Positions 25,404-35,003 of a DNA stretch of 41,046 nt are shown in pieces; positions within the stretch are counted from its first letter, which is position 1; every line of letters begins with the position of its first letter. The notes below the pieces were generated by a model. The model ran no database searches, was not told the DNA's origin, and saw nothing but the letters and a program-made list of their open reading frames with translations. Source of the DNA: Prevotella sp. GTDB taxonomy: Bacteria; Bacteroidota; Bacteroidia; Bacteroidales; Bacteroidaceae. The position numbers were made by a program, and so were the translations under genes. The stretch lies in the NCBI GenBank assembly GCA_017389705.1, contig JAFPEE010000257.1, positions 1 to 41,046 on the forward strand, given 5' to 3'.

Positions 25404-25435
25404 GCAAAGGTACGAATTTTTTTTCGTACCTTTGC
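25404..25435. promoter_or_regulatory. palindromic bidirectional promoter of tadA and birA
   Basis: GCAAAGGTACGAA (25404-25416) and TTCGTACCTTTGC (25423-25435) are exact inverted copies around six T residues. Each arm contains a -7 box TACCTTTG, one facing tadA (25405-25412, minus) and one facing birA (25427-25434, plus). Both genes start within about 6 nt of their box. Confidence 0.8.
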
Positions 25436-25439
25436 CATC

Positions 25440-26192
25440 GTGAACTGGAAAATTGTATATATTGACGAGACTGACTCTACGAACCGCTGGTTGCGTGATG
25501 AAGCTGCGGACAACAGCGGACAACCACGGACGGTCCGAGAAAGTCTGTTGTCATCCGCAGCAAATATAGCCGTTGTGGCCGACTACCAGACGGCAGGACG
25601 CGGGCAGGGCAGCAATCGCTGGGAGAGCGAGCGTGGGAAGAACCTGCTGTTCTCGCTGCTGATACACCCTGAGGGTGTTCCCGCCAACAAGCAGTTTTTC
25701 ATTTCGATGGCCGTGTCGCTGGCTATCATCGAGGCTTTGGGGCAGCACATCGGCGACTTGAGCATCAAGTGGCCTAACGACATCTACTGGCGTAACGGCA
25801 AGATTGGTGGTATCTTGATAGAGCACACGCTGTATGGGCAGATGATTCGAGACAGCATCATCGGTGTGGGACTGAACATCAACCAGCGCACCTTCCACAG
25901 CGACGCGCCCAATCCGGTGTCGCTATGGCAGATATGCGAGCATGAGACAGACCGTGAACAGCTGTTGCAGGACATTCTGCGCTATTTTGAGAAGTACCTG
26001 GCTGAGCAAGATTTAAAGGAACAGTATTTTCTCCAGCTCTACCGTCGCAAGGGCTTTCATCCGTATGCCGACGGGCAGGGTGCTTTCATGGCTGAGATAG
26101 TCGACGTGGAGGACGACGGCCATCTGTTGCTGCGTGACGAGTCAGGACGTGTGCGGCGCTACGCTTTTAAGGAAGTTACATTTATCATATAA
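25440..26192 (+). CDS. birA: biotin--[acetyl-CoA-carboxylase] ligase
   Basis: This cytoplasmic enzyme joins biotin to carrier proteins through biotinyl-AMP. The 250-residue product has the catalytic GRGQGSNRWESERGKNLLFS signature, KWPNDIYW and KIGGILIE, all typical of BirA-type ligases. It lacks the N-terminal helix-turn-helix of the bifunctional repressor form. The GTG at 25440 is the best start, because the -7 box ends at 25434 and no later ATG precedes the conserved IDETDSTNRWL. The extended upstream frame overlaps tadA and is rejected. pyrH follows 10 nt after the stop. Confidence 0.9.
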   Translation: MNWKIVYIDETDSTNRWLRDEAADNSGQPRTVRESLLSSAANIAVVADYQTAGRGQGSNRWESERGKNLLFSLLIHPEGVPANKQFFISMAVSLAIIEALGQHIGDLSIKWPNDIYWRNGKIGGILIEHTLYGQMIRDSIIGVGLNINQRTFHSDAPNPVSLWQICEHETDREQLLQDILRYFEKYLAEQDLKEQYFLQLYRRKGFHPYADGQGAFMAEIVDVEDDGHLLLRDESGRVRRYAFKEVTFII

Positions 26193-26202
26193 ATATAAGG
26201 TT

Positions 26203-26913
26203 ATGGCAAGATTTAAACGTATTCTTTTGAAGTTGTCGGGTGAGAGCCTGATGGGAAAGCAGGGCTACGGTATTGACCCTGAGCGTCTGAGCGACTATGC
26301 CCGCCAGATTAAGGAAGTGAGTGAGATGGGGGTACAGATAGGCATCGTCATCGGTGGTGGTAACATTTTCCGTGGACTGAGTGGCTCGCAGAAGGGTTTC
26401 GACCGTGTGAAGGGCGACCAGATGGGTATGTGTGCCACGGTTATCAACTCGCTGGCGCTAAGTTCGGCGCTGGGAGCCATTGGTGTGAAGAACCGTGTGA
26501 TGACGGCTATCCGCATGGAGCCCATCGGTGAGTTCTATACCAAGTGGAAGGCTATTGAGGCCATGGAGCAGGGCTATGTCTGTATTTTCTCGGCAGGCAC
26601 GGGTTCTCCTTACTTCACCACAGATACGGGAAGCTCGCTGCGTGGCATAGAGATAGAGGCCGACGTGATGCTGAAGGGTACCCGTGTGGATGGTGTCTAT
26701 ACGGCAGACCCCGAGAAGGATCCCTCGGCAACTAAGTTTGACGCTATTACTTATAAAGAGGTATTAGCACGAGGCTTGAAGGTGATGGACCTGACAGCTA
26801 TCTGCATGTGTCAGGACAACAACCTGCCCATCTATGTCTTCAACATGGACGTCGTGGGTAACCTGAAGAAGGTCATGGATGGTGAGGAGATAGGCACGCT
26901 GGTACACAATTAG
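26203..26913 (+). CDS. pyrH: UMP kinase
   Basis: PyrH converts UMP to UDP in pyrimidine synthesis. The 236-residue product is an amino-acid-kinase-fold protein with KLSGESLMG, IVIGGGNIFRG, the STGTGSPYFTTD-type segment (SAGTGSPYFTTDT) and DVMLKGTRVDGVY. The ATG at 26203 has a TAAGG ribosome-binding stretch 5 nt upstream and gives the standard length. It lies 10 nt after birA, so the two are probably co-transcribed. Confidence 0.95.
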   Translation: MARFKRILLKLSGESLMGKQGYGIDPERLSDYARQIKEVSEMGVQIGIVIGGGNIFRGLSGSQKGFDRVKGDQMGMCATVINSLALSSALGAIGVKNRVMTAIRMEPIGEFYTKWKAIEAMEQGYVCIFSAGTGSPYFTTDTGSSLRGIEIEADVMLKGTRVDGVYTADPEKDPSATKFDAITYKEVLARGLKVMDLTAICMCQDNNLPIYVFNMDVVGNLKKVMDGEEIGTLVHN

Positions 26914-26939
26914 CATTTAGCTTTTGGCAGTTGGCTTTT

Positions 26940-26970
26940 GCTAACAGCTAATAGCTAACGGCTAACAGCC
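26940..26970 (+). repeat. short GCTAAC(A/G)GC repeats
   Basis: GCTAACAGC (26940), AGCTAACG (26953) and GCTAACAGCC (26961) stand in tandem between convergent pyrH and the DUF4834 gene, with TTGGC/GCCAA flanks that could pair weakly. The function is unknown. It may help end transcription from both sides. Confidence 0.5.
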
Positions 26971-26972
26971 AA

Positions 26973-27353
26973 TCATGCCTCTTCGAACTCAACGTACTCA
27001 CCATCCTCGTCGTCGAAGATCTTGCGATTCTCGCGCTTCTGGTGATGGTGGTCGATGATGGTCTCGCCCGTTGCCGTTTGTGTGTGACGGGCGTTTTCCT
27101 GCTCTTGGGTAGCCTGGGTGCTCTGAGTGGTCTGAGTATTCTGAGTATTCTGATCAGTCTGAACCTTTTTCGGCTGCTGGCGCTGGCTGTACTGCTGGCG
27201 CTGGCGTCCTACCTCGTCGCGAGACTGCTGCTCACGCTTGTCGGCAGCCTGCTGGGCGGCTTTCTTGTACTTCTTAATGCTTTTTACGACATAGCCTCCC
27301 ACCAACATTCCTATAAAGACAAGGAGGAAAAACACAAACAATAAGATTTCCAT
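26973..27353 (-). CDS. DUF4834-type small membrane protein
   Basis: The 126-residue product has one N-terminal transmembrane segment (about 3-25) followed by a basic stretch (KSIKKYKKAAQQ). A low-complexity Gln/Thr-rich linker (about 40-85) follows, then an acidic C-terminus with RKIFDDEDGEYVEFEE. This layout is that of DUF4834 proteins in Bacteroidales. It follows pssA by 30 nt and is the last gene of the phospholipid operon. The role is unknown. Neighbours suggest the inner membrane. Confidence 0.75.
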   Translation of the reverse strand: MEILLFVFFLLVFIGMLVGGYVVKSIKKYKKAAQQAADKREQQSRDEVGRQRQQYSQRQQPKKVQTDQNTQNTQTTQSTQATQEQENARHTQTATGETIIDHHHQKRENRKIFDDEDGEYVEFEEA

Positions 27354-27383
27354 ATGATATAATAGGTTAGTAGTTTGTAGTAG

Positions 27384-28049
27384 TTATTTCTTTTGCTGAG
27401 CGTTGTTGAAGATAGAGAGAACCACATACCATGCGATGACGGCAGCTAGTCCGCTGATGCCTAAGAGGAGCAGAATGGGAACGCAGGTGAGGAGGAAGAT
27501 GTATTTCAGCTCGTTGCCCTTCCAGCCCCACGTCTTGAACTTCAGGGCGAACATCGGAATCTCGCTGACAAGCAGGTAGCAGCTGAGGAATATGCCCACC
27601 AAGACCGCCGGATATAAATAAGGTGTAGATTGACCAGCCCCAACGATGAGAGCCCCCCAAAACAGGGCATTAGCCGGGGTAGGCAGTCCAATAAATCCCA
27701 TTGTTTGCCGCTCGTCGAGGTTGAACTTTGCCAGTCGTAAGGCAGAGAAGGCTGCCATGACAAATGCCAACAGCGGACTGCGTGCATCAAACTGTGACAT
27801 GTATTGGAATAAGATGGCCGATGGTGCAAAACCGAAGGTGATGCAGTCGGCCAGCGAGTCGAGCTCCTTGCCGATGGGCGATGAGACATGAAGCAGTCGT
27901 GCCACCATACCGTCGAAGAAGTCGAAGACGGCACCAATGATGATAAACAGCAATGCCGTCTGGAAGTTGCCCATGAAAGCAAGATAGGTGGCTATGCAGC
28001 CTGATATCAGGTTACAGCAGGTAATGGTATTGGGGATATGCTTCTTCAT
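27384..28049 (-). CDS. pssA: CDP-diacylglycerol--serine O-phosphatidyltransferase
   Basis: PssA makes phosphatidylserine from CDP-diacylglycerol and serine in the inner membrane. The 221-residue product has several transmembrane helices and the CDP-alcohol phosphotransferase motif, [20 protein letters not shown] followed by LDSLAD, which fits D-x2-DG-x2-AR-x8-G-x3-D-x3-D. The start overlaps the psd stop by 4 nt (ATGA), indicating translational coupling. Together the two enzymes make phosphatidylethanolamine, the product of psd using the PssA product. Confidence 0.95.
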   Translation of the reverse strand: MKKHIPNTITCCNLISGCIATYLAFMGNFQTALLFIIIGAVFDFFDGMVARLLHVSSPIGKELDSLADCITFGFAPSAILFQYMSQFDARSPLLAFVMAAFSALRLAKFNLDERQTMGFIGLPTPANALFWGALIVGAGQSTPYLYPAVLVGIFLSCYLLVSEIPMFALKFKTWGWKGNELKYIFLLTCVPILLLLGISGLAAVIAWYVVLSIFNNAQQKK

Positions 28050-28735
28050 GCCAGTTTTGCTATTACTGTTTGGTCGCCGGTAGTGGGCTGGTCCATGGTG
28101 ACGCAGGCCTTGGCCGTCAGCGGCAGATAGACATCGACGCGAGAGCCCAGCTTGATGAACCCCAGGTGCTCGTCAATATAACACTCCTCGCCCTCTTTGG
28201 CATAGGTAACGATGCGGCGGGCCATGGCACCGGCAATCTGGCGCACCAGGATGTCCTCGCCTTCAGGGGTGGTAATCATGATGTCGGCATGCTCGTTTTC
28301 CTCACTGGCTTTGGGCAGCCAGGCCTTGTGGTAGTTGCCGTTCTGGTGGTGCACGAACTTCACCTTGCCGTCGACAGGGAACCAGTTGGCATGGACATTT
28401 AGCGGACTCATGAAGATGCTGATCATCAGTCGCTTGTCGTGGAAATACTCGTTCTCCTCGGCTTCTTCGACGACGACAATCTTACCGTCTGCAGGAGCCA
28501 CCACCAGTTTCTCCGTATCGCCATTGAAATAGCGAATGGGGCAGCGGTAGAAGTTAAGGGCCATCATCCAGGCAGTGCCGAAGACGATGAGAAAAAGCCA
28601 GAAGGGAATGGGCGAGTTGACAAAGTTCCACAATACAATAGCGATGGCCAGCAGGGCCAGCATGCTAAGTGTCAGTTCGTTGGTGCCTTCGCGGTGTATT
28701 CTTATTTTCTTGAGTTTTCTAATTCTTTTTCCCAT
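28046..28735 (-). CDS. psd: phosphatidylserine decarboxylase
   Basis: Psd converts phosphatidylserine to phosphatidylethanolamine. The 229-residue product has two N-terminal membrane segments (about 25-60), an ADGKIV segment, and LGS (in FIKLGSRVD), the self-cleavage site that makes the pyruvoyl cofactor. This is the short Bacteroidetes form. I start at the ATG at 28735 ([17 protein letters not shown]). An upstream in-frame ATG at 28768 lies only 1 nt past the -7 box and is unlikely to be transcribed in full. First gene of psd-pssA-DUF4834. Confidence 0.92.
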   Translation of the reverse strand: MGKRIRKLKKIRIHREGTNELTLSMLALLAIAIVLWNFVNSPIPFWLFLIVFGTAWMMALNFYRCPIRYFNGDTEKLVVAPADGKIVVVEEAEENEYFHDKRLMISIFMSPLNVHANWFPVDGKVKFVHHQNGNYHKAWLPKASEENEHADIMITTPEGEDILVRQIAGAMARRIVTYAKEGEECYIDEHLGFIKLGSRVDVYLPLTAKACVTMDQPTTGDQTVIAKLA

Positions 28736-28769
28736 GGGGTAACATGAAGTAGTTTTATGTTTCGCCATG

Positions 28770-28801
28770 CAAAGGTACGCCTTTTTTGTTAATCTTACAA
28801 A
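28770..28801 (-). promoter_or_regulatory. promoter of psd-pssA-DUF4834
   Basis: Minus-strand TTTG (28798-28801), a 20-nt spacer and TACCTTTG (28770-28777) match the consensus fully. It fixes the psd start at 28735. Confidence 0.8.
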
Positions 28802-28817
28802 TTTTTCACTAGATTCT

Positions 28818-28849
28818 TTTGGTTATTTCAGCTTTTCAGCGTAACTTTG
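28818..28849 (+). promoter_or_regulatory. promoter of dnaE
   Basis: TTTG (28818-28821), a 20-nt spacer and TAACTTTG (28842-28849) match the consensus. The upstream in-frame ATG at 28847 lies inside the -7 box, so the dnaE start is at 28868. Confidence 0.8.
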
Positions 28850-28867
28850 AGGCTCAAAAACCGAAAA

Positions 28868-31800
28868 ATGGAAGATTTCATACATCTACACGTACATACT
28901 TATTACTCCATCCTTGATGGTCAGTCGAGCATTAAGCGCCTGGTAGACAAAGCTATTGGAAACGGCATGCGAGGCATGGCGATTACTGACCATGGCGACA
29001 TGTTCGGTATCAAGGAATTTCATGACTATGTAGGCAGCGTCAACAAGGGGCGAAAGAAAGAAGGGCTGGAGCCTTTCAAGCCTATCTTTGGCTGTGAGAT
29101 GTATGTGTCGCGCTATGGCTCAAAGTTGCTGAAGGACGACAAACGACACCAGAGCGGCTACCACCTCATTGTGCTAGCCAAGAACTATACCGGTTATAAG
29201 AACCTTATCAAGCTGGTGAGCCGTTCTTGGGTTGACGGATTCTATATGCGTCCCCGTACCGACCGTGATGATCTGGAGCGGTTCCATGAGGGCCTGATAG
29301 TCTGCTCAGCCTGTATTGCCGGCGAGGTGCCCAAGAAAATTCTGGACGGTGACATTGCCGGTGCCCGTGAGGCCATAGAGTGGTACCACCGTGTGTTTGG
29401 CGATGACTACTATCTAGAGTTACAGCGCCATGAGGTGAAGGATCCCACTATCCGTGCCAACCGCGAGACCTTCCCTTTGCAACAGAAAGCCAACAAGGTG
29501 CTTATAGAGCTGGCTCACGAATATGGCATCAAGCTCATCTGCTCGAACGATGCGCACTTTGTTGACCAGGAGAATGCTGAGGCCCATGACCACCTGCTCT
29601 GTCTGGCGACGGCCAAGGATCTGGATGACCCCACCCGTATGCTCTATTCGAAGCAGGAGTGGTTCAAGACCCGTGAGGAGATGAACGAGGTGTTCAGCGA
29701 TGTGCCTGAGGCGTTGAGCAATACCTTGGAGATATTAGATAAGGTAGAGATATACAGCATAGACCACGACCCCATCATGCCTTTCTTTCCCATTCCGGAG
29801 GATTTCGGTACGGAAGAAGAGTGGCGCCAGAAGTTCACCGAGGAACAGCTCTACGAGGAGTTTACCCGCGACGAGAATGGGGAGAACCCGTTGCCACGGG
29901 AGGAGGGTGAGAAGAAAATCAAGAAACTGGGTGGATATGACAAGCTGTACCGTATCAAGTTCGAGGCTGACTACCTGGCCAAGCTGGCCTATGAGGGTGC
30001 AGCCCGACGGTATGGCAGTCCCTTGCCAGGCGAGGTAGACGACCGTGTACGCTTCGAGCTTCATATCATGAAGACGATGGGTTTCCCCGGTTACTTCCTC
30101 ATCGTGCAGGACTTCATCAACTCAGCCCGCGACGAGCTGGACGTCATGGTGGGACCAGGTCGTGGCTCGGCAGCAGGCTCTGTAGTGGCCTATTGTCTGG
30201 GTATCACCAAGATAGACCCGCTAAAGTACGACCTGCTGTTTGAGCGTTTCCTGAATCCGGACCGTATCTCGCTGCCTGATATCGATACAGACTTCGACGA
30301 CGATGGCCGAGGCCGTGTGCTGAAGTGGGTAGAGGATAAGTATGGACATGAGAACTGTGCCCATATCATCACCTATGCCACCATGGCCACCAAGAATAGC
30401 ATCAAGGATGTGGCGCGTGTCGAGAAGGTGCCTATTGCTGTCTCGAATGCCCTCTGTAAAGCCATTCCTGACCGTCTGCCGGAGGGTATGAAGATGAACC
30501 TGCCCAACGCCATCAAGTGTACCCCGGAGCTGCGTGACGCCGAGGCCTCAAACGACCCGGCTCTACGTAACACCATCAAGTATGCCAAGATGTTGGAGGG
30601 AACTGTTCGTGGTACCGGTATCCATGCCTGTGGCTTCATCATCTGCCGCGACCCCATCAGCGACTGGGTGCCGGTGTCTACTGCTGACGACCCAGACTTC
30701 AAGGATGTCAAGACCAACTGCACGCAGTATGACGGCCACGTTATTGAGTCTACGGGACTTATCAAGATGGACTTTCTGGGACTGAAGACGTTGTCGGAGT
30801 TGAAGGAGGCCTGTGCCAATATCAAGATTACCAGGGGCATTGACATTGACCTGGACAACATACCCATTGACGACCCCAAGACCTACGAGCTCTATCAGCA
30901 GGGCCGCACCATCGGTACCTTCCAGTTCGAGTCGAATGGTATGCAGAAGTACCTCAGGGAACTCCATCCCACTGTGTTCGAGGACCTGATAGCCATGAAT
31001 GCCCTGTACCGTCCAGGGCCTATGGACTATATACCCTCGTTTATTGCCCGTAAGAACGGCAAGGAGGAAATCAAGTACGACATACCCTGCATGGAGAAGT
31101 ACTTGAAAGATACCTATGGCATTACCGTCTATCAGGAGCAGGTGATGCTGCTGTCACGACAGCTGGCCGACTTCACCCGTGGTGAGAGTGATGCCCTGCG
31201 TAAGGCCATGGGTAAGAAGAAAAAGGACATTGTCGATGCCATGAAACCTAAGTTCATCGAGGGTGGTAAGAGGAACGGCCACGACCCGAAGATACTGGAG
31301 AAAATATGGGCCGACTGGGAGAAGTTTGCCTCGTATGCCTTCAACAAGTCGCATGCGGCCTGCTACTCGTGGGTGGCTTTCCAGACGGCTTACCTGAAGG
31401 CTAACTATCCTGCCGAGTTCATGGCAGCCATCATGAGTCGTCGCCGCGACCAGATTACAGAAATTACCAAGCTGATGGACGAGTGCAAGATGATGGGTAT
31501 TGCCACGCTAGGTCCTGATGTCAACGAGTCGTACCAGAAGTTCGGTGTAAACCATAAGGGTGAGATACGTTTCGGACTGGCAGCCATCAAGGGTATGGGT
31601 GACGGTGTAGCTCAGGCCATTATCGATGAGCGTGAGGCCAACGGTCCCTATAAGGACATTTTCGACTTCATTCAGCGTGTCAACCTGGGAGCTGTCAACC
31701 GCAGGGCCTTGGAGTCGCTGGCCCTGAGTGGCGGATTCGACTCGTTTGGTATTCGCCGTGAGGATTTCTTTGCCCAGAATAACAAGGGCGAGACCTTCCT

Positions 31801-32578
31801 CGACTTGCTGAGCCGTTTCGGACAGAACTATCAAGCGGAGAAGCAGCAAGCCCAGAACTCGCTGTTTGGCGATTTTGGAGCGGTGGAGATTCATACGCCG
31901 GCTATTCCCAAGTCGGATATCCGATGGAGCGATATAGAACGCCTGAACAAGGAGCGTGAGCTGGTAGGCATCTACCTGTCTGCTCATCCGCTGGACCAGT
32001 TCAAAATAGTCCTTGACAACCTGTGCAACACTCGGTGTGACGAATTGGCAGACGTCAACAGTCTGAAAGGTCGTGAGGATGTTGTCGTGGGTGGCATTGT
32101 CACTGGCGTTCGTACCCGTTTCGACAAGCGCGGTAACCCCTGTGGCTTCGTGACGATAGAGGACTTCAACGGCTCTGGCGAGCTGGCGATGTTCGGTGAG
32201 GACTGGGGACGCTGGAGTGGTATGTTCACCGAGGGCGCGTCAGTCTATATCACAGCCAAGTTGCAGCCCCGCTTCCAGTTTAGTGACATCATGTCACTCA
32301 AGGTGCAGAACATCGAGTACCTGCAGACTGTCAAGGACAAGGCCATAGAGCGCATCACCATCTCGCTGGCTACTGACATGGTGGACGATACTGTCGTTGC
32401 AGAGTTGGGCGAACTCATCGCCTCCAGTCCCGGCAAGACGCAGCTATATTTCCTGATGCACGACTCGACAGGCAAGAAGCATGTCCTGTTGCGCAGTGCC
32501 TCGAAGACCGTTGATGTCAGGAACGACCTGATACAGTATATTGAGCAGACGGAGGCCTTGGGCTATAAGATAAATTAA
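28868..32578 (+). CDS. dnaE: DNA polymerase III alpha subunit
   Basis: DnaE is the replicative polymerase catalytic subunit. The product from the ATG at 28868 is 1236 residues, normal for the family. The PHP domain begins at once (FIHLHVHTYYSILDG). The polymerase core has GPGRGSAAGSVVAYCLGI and the catalytic aspartates in PDIDTDFDDDGRG. The helix-hairpin-helix and the OB fold (VVVGGIVTGVRTRFDKRG onward) lie in the C-terminal third. It has its own promoter and is divergent from psd. trxA follows 66 nt downstream. Confidence 0.97.
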   Translation: MEDFIHLHVHTYYSILDGQSSIKRLVDKAIGNGMRGMAITDHGDMFGIKEFHDYVGSVNKGRKKEGLEPFKPIFGCEMYVSRYGSKLLKDDKRHQSGYHLIVLAKNYTGYKNLIKLVSRSWVDGFYMRPRTDRDDLERFHEGLIVCSACIAGEVPKKILDGDIAGAREAIEWYHRVFGDDYYLELQRHEVKDPTIRANRETFPLQQKANKVLIELAHEYGIKLICSNDAHFVDQENAEAHDHLLCLATAKDLDDPTRMLYSKQEWFKTREEMNEVFSDVPEALSNTLEILDKVEIYSIDHDPIMPFFPIPEDFGTEEEWRQKFTEEQLYEEFTRDENGENPLPREEGEKKIKKLGGYDKLYRIKFEADYLAKLAYEGAARRYGSPLPGEVDDRVRFELHIMKTMGFPGYFLIVQDFINSARDELDVMVGPGRGSAAGSVVAYCLGITKIDPLKYDLLFERFLNPDRISLPDIDTDFDDDGRGRVLKWVEDKYGHENCAHIITYATMATKNSIKDVARVEKVPIAVSNALCKAIPDRLPEGMKMNLPNAIKCTPELRDAEASNDPALRNTIKYAKMLEGTVRGTGIHACGFIICRDPISDWVPVSTADDPDFKDVKTNCTQYDGHVIESTGLIKMDFLGLKTLSELKEACANIKITRGIDIDLDNIPIDDPKTYELYQQGRTIGTFQFESNGMQKYLRELHPTVFEDLIAMNALYRPGPMDYIPSFIARKNGKEEIKYDIPCMEKYLKDTYGITVYQEQVMLLSRQLADFTRGESDALRKAMGKKKKDIVDAMKPKFIEGGKRNGHDPKILEKIWADWEKFASYAFNKSHAACYSWVAFQTAYLKANYPAEFMAAIMSRRRDQITEITKLMDECKMMGIATLGPDVNESYQKFGVNHKGEIRFGLAAIKGMGDGVAQAIIDEREANGPYKDIFDFIQRVNLGAVNRRALESLALSGGFDSFGIRREDFFAQNNKGETFLDLLSRFGQNYQAEKQQAQNSLFGDFGAVEIHTPAIPKSDIRWSDIERLNKERELVGIYLSAHPLDQFKIVLDNLCNTRCDELADVNSLKGREDVVVGGIVTGVRTRFDKRGNPCGFVTIEDFNGSGELAMFGEDWGRWSGMFTEGASVYITAKLQPRFQFSDIMSLKVQNIEYLQTVKDKAIERITISLATDMVDDTVVAELGELIASSPGKTQLYFLMHDSTGKKHVLLRSASKTVDVRNDLIQYIEQTEALGYKIN

Positions 32579-32644
32579 TGGCACAGTATTTGCAAGAGAT
32601 AGGATAGGAGCAATCATAGTAATCACCAAATAGTAATTAGAATT

Positions 32645-32959
32645 ATGGAAGTAACAATCACAAGTGAGAATTTCGAGAGTCTGAAGAATGGCGGTCAGCC
32701 GTTAGTTGTTGATTTTTGGGCAACATGGTGTGGTCCCTGCCGTATGGTAGGCCCCGTTATTTCTGAACTGGCTGAGGCATACGACGGTAAGATTACCGTA
32801 GGAAAGTGCGACGTAGAGGACAATGAGGATCTGGCCGTAGAGTTCGGCATCCGTAACATTCCCACCATCCTCTTCTTCAAGGGAGGACAGGTCGTCGACA
32901 AAATGGTTGGTGCCCAGCCTAAGGCTAAGCTGGAAGAGAAGTTCCAGGCTCTGCTCTAA
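32645..32959 (+). CDS. trxA: thioredoxin
   Basis: The 104-residue product is a single-domain cytoplasmic thioredoxin with the redox-active WCGPC at residues 28-32, the conserved cis-proline region NIPTILFFK, and the final helix. No signal peptide is visible. It follows dnaE by 66 nt, where I see no clear TAnnTTTG promoter, so it may be read with dnaE. Its stop abuts that of convergent tsaE with no gap. Confidence 0.95.
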   Translation: MEVTITSENFESLKNGGQPLVVDFWATWCGPCRMVGPVISELAEAYDGKITVGKCDVEDNEDLAVEFGIRNIPTILFFKGGQVVDKMVGAQPKAKLEEKFQALL

Positions 32960-33364
32960 TCAGAAGCTGACAACCCTGCTACCGTTTTCCTGCTCGGTGA
33001 TGCTGACACGTACGGCATCGTCGGGCAGGATTTCTTCTATCAGCTCGGGCCACTCGATAAAGCAGAGAGCACCTGAGTAGAAGTAGTCCTCGTAACCCAT
33101 GTCATAGACTTCTTCCAGTTTTTTGATGCGGTAGAAGTCGAAGTGGTAGATGGTCTCATCGCCTTCATACTCGTTGATGATGGCAAAGGTGGGTGAGGTG
33201 ATGACGTCTTCTACGCCCAGCTCCTCACAGATGGCCTTGACGAAGGTGGTCTTGCCGGCTCCCATCTTTCCGTAGAAGGCAAAGACACGGTGCTTGCCCA
33301 TGTGGCTGATAAACTCCTTTGCTGACTCGTGGATATGTTCAACGTCTTTTATTTGTATTTCCAT
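32960..33364 (-). CDS. tsaE: tRNA threonylcarbamoyladenosine biosynthesis ATPase
   Basis: TsaE is the ATPase partner of TsaB and TsaD in making t6A37 on tRNAs. The 134-residue product has the P-loop GKMGAGKTT (32-40), the SPTFAIINEY segment and HFDFYRI near the centre, and the C-terminal FIEWPE typical of the family. It follows porX by 21 nt and is probably last in the aroA-porW-porX-tsaE run. Confidence 0.95.
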   Translation of the reverse strand: MEIQIKDVEHIHESAKEFISHMGKHRVFAFYGKMGAGKTTFVKAICEELGVEDVITSPTFAIINEYEGDETIYHFDFYRIKKLEEVYDMGYEDYFYSGALCFIEWPELIEEILPDDAVRVSITEQENGSRVVSF

Positions 33365-33385
33365 AGTTGTAATCCTTTTATCTTT

Positions 33386-34960
33386 TTATCTTTTTTTCCC
33401 CTTCATGGTGATGATGGGAATAATCATCTCTTCCATAGAGATACCTCCGTGTTGGAAGGTGTTCTTATAATAGCTGACGTAGTAGTTGTAGTTGTTGGGG
33501 TAGGCAAAGAAGTCGTCGCCTGTAGCGAAGACATAGCTTGTCGACAGGTTCGGGGCTGGCAGATGTGCCTTCTGGGGCTCCTTGATGACGAAGAGGTCCT
33601 TCGAGTCGTAGCTAAGGTTCTTGCCTAATTTATAGCGCAGATTGGTATTGGTGTTGCGGTCGCCCACAATCTTGACGGGATTGTTGGTGCGGATGCTGCC
33701 GTGGTCGGTAGTGATAAGGATGCGGTAGTCACTCTGTGCCAACTGACGGAAGAGGTCGGCAATGACAGAGTGGCGGAACCACGAGAGGGTGATGCTGCGA
33801 TAGGCCGACTCGTTATTGGCCAGCTCGCGTACCATCTTCGACTCGGTGCGGGCATGGGAGAGCATGTCGATGAAGTTGAAGACCACGACGTTGAGGTCGT
33901 TGCGCTCCAGCTGGTTCAGCTGTTGCATCAGTCGCTCCGCCTCGGCAGAGGTATTGATCTTGTGGTAAGAGAAGGTGTTCTTCCTACGGTAGCGCTCCAG
34001 CTGGGTTTGGATGAGGGGCTCCTCGTTCAGGTTCTTGCCTTCCTCCTCGTCCTCGTCAACCCACAGGTTGGGGAACATCTTGGCTATCTGGATGGGCATC
34101 AGACCAGAGAAGATAGCATTGCGGGCATACTGCGTAGCGGTGGGCAGAATGCTGCAGTAGAGGTCTTCGTCAATTTCGAATTGGTCGCCTATCTCGCGTT
34201 CCAACATCTTCCATTGGTCATAGCGGAAGTTGTCGAGCACGACGAGAAAGACTTTCTCGCCCTCATTCAGCAAGGGGAAGACCTTGTTCTTAAAGAGCTC
34301 GGGCGACAGCATAGGTACTGCACTGTCTTTTCCCTTGAAGGGAGTAGGCGGAAAACTCATCCAGTCCAGGTAGTTCTTCTTGATGTATTTGGCGAAGCCG
34401 AGGTTGGCCTCCTCTTTCTGCATCTCCAGCATCTCGGTCATCTGCGAGTCGGTGGCACTCAGCTCCAGCTCCCAGCGTACCAGACGCTTATAGATATTGG
34501 TCCAGTCCTGCCACTCCCTGCATTCCATGATTTGCATGGCTATCTGCTGGAACTGCTGTTGGTAGCCAGCCTGCACGGTCTCGGTGACGATCTCGCGACG
34601 ATGGATATTCTTCTTCAGCGTCAGGAGTATCTGGTTGGGATTGACGGGCTTAATGAGGTAGTCGGCTATTTGCTGACCGATGGCCTGATTCATGATGTCC
34701 TCCTCCTCGCTCTTGGTGACCATAACGATGGGGGTCTGTGGCGCTATCTCCTTGATGCGCTGCAAGGTTTCCAATCCTGAGAGGCCTGGCATCATCTCGT
34801 CCAGCAGAACCAGGTCGAAGGTGCTCTGCTGGCATTCGTCAATAGCATCGGTGCCGTTCGTTACAGTCACCACCTCGTATCCTTTTTTCTCTAAGAAGAG
34901 TATGTGGGCACGCAACAGTTCCATCTCGTCGTCAGCCCATAGCAATCGTCCGTTCGTCAT
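33386..34960 (-). CDS. porX: PorX-type response regulator with phosphatase-fold effector domain
   Basis: PorX controls type IX secretion genes in Bacteroidetes and pairs with PorY in Porphyromonas. The 524-residue product has an N-terminal receiver domain (about 5-120), acidic pair in WADDE, phosphoacceptor Asp54 in LVLLDEMMPG and Lys104 in DYLIKP. A helical linker leads to a PglZ/alkaline-phosphatase-superfamily domain (about 200-515) with VVLDNFRYDQW and ITTDHGS. No DNA-binding domain is seen. The ATG at 34960 is preferred, because the codon at 34969 is TTG. It lies 43 nt after the porW-like gene. Confidence 0.92.
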   Translation of the reverse strand: MTNGRLLWADDEMELLRAHILFLEKKGYEVVTVTNGTDAIDECQQSTFDLVLLDEMMPGLSGLETLQRIKEIAPQTPIVMVTKSEEEDIMNQAIGQQIADYLIKPVNPNQILLTLKKNIHRREIVTETVQAGYQQQFQQIAMQIMECREWQDWTNIYKRLVRWELELSATDSQMTEMLEMQKEEANLGFAKYIKKNYLDWMSFPPTPFKGKDSAVPMLSPELFKNKVFPLLNEGEKVFLVVLDNFRYDQWKMLEREIGDQFEIDEDLYCSILPTATQYARNAIFSGLMPIQIAKMFPNLWVDEDEEEGKNLNEEPLIQTQLERYRRKNTFSYHKINTSAEAERLMQQLNQLERNDLNVVVFNFIDMLSHARTESKMVRELANNESAYRSITLSWFRHSVIADLFRQLAQSDYRILITTDHGSIRTNNPVKIVGDRNTNTNLRYKLGKNLSYDSKDLFVIKEPQKAHLPAPNLSTSYVFATGDDFFAYPNNYNYYVSYYKNTFQHGGISMEEMIIPIITMKGKKR

Positions 34961-35003
34961 ATCTGTCAATCTTCAATTTTCAGTTTTCAGTGTTTATTCT
35001 TTG

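Noticed and set aside
25236-25439. Upstream extension of birA
   Set aside because: It runs through tadA and the divergent promoter, whose -7 box lies downstream of that start, so it would not be transcribed.
32957-32962. Abutting stop codons of trxA and tsaE as a special signal
   Set aside because: Convergent genes with no gap are common in compact genomes and nothing else marks the site.
33701-34780. 359-codon plus-strand open frame
   Set aside because: It lies antisense to porX, whose receiver and phosphatase motifs are clear. Its translation has no recognisable domain.
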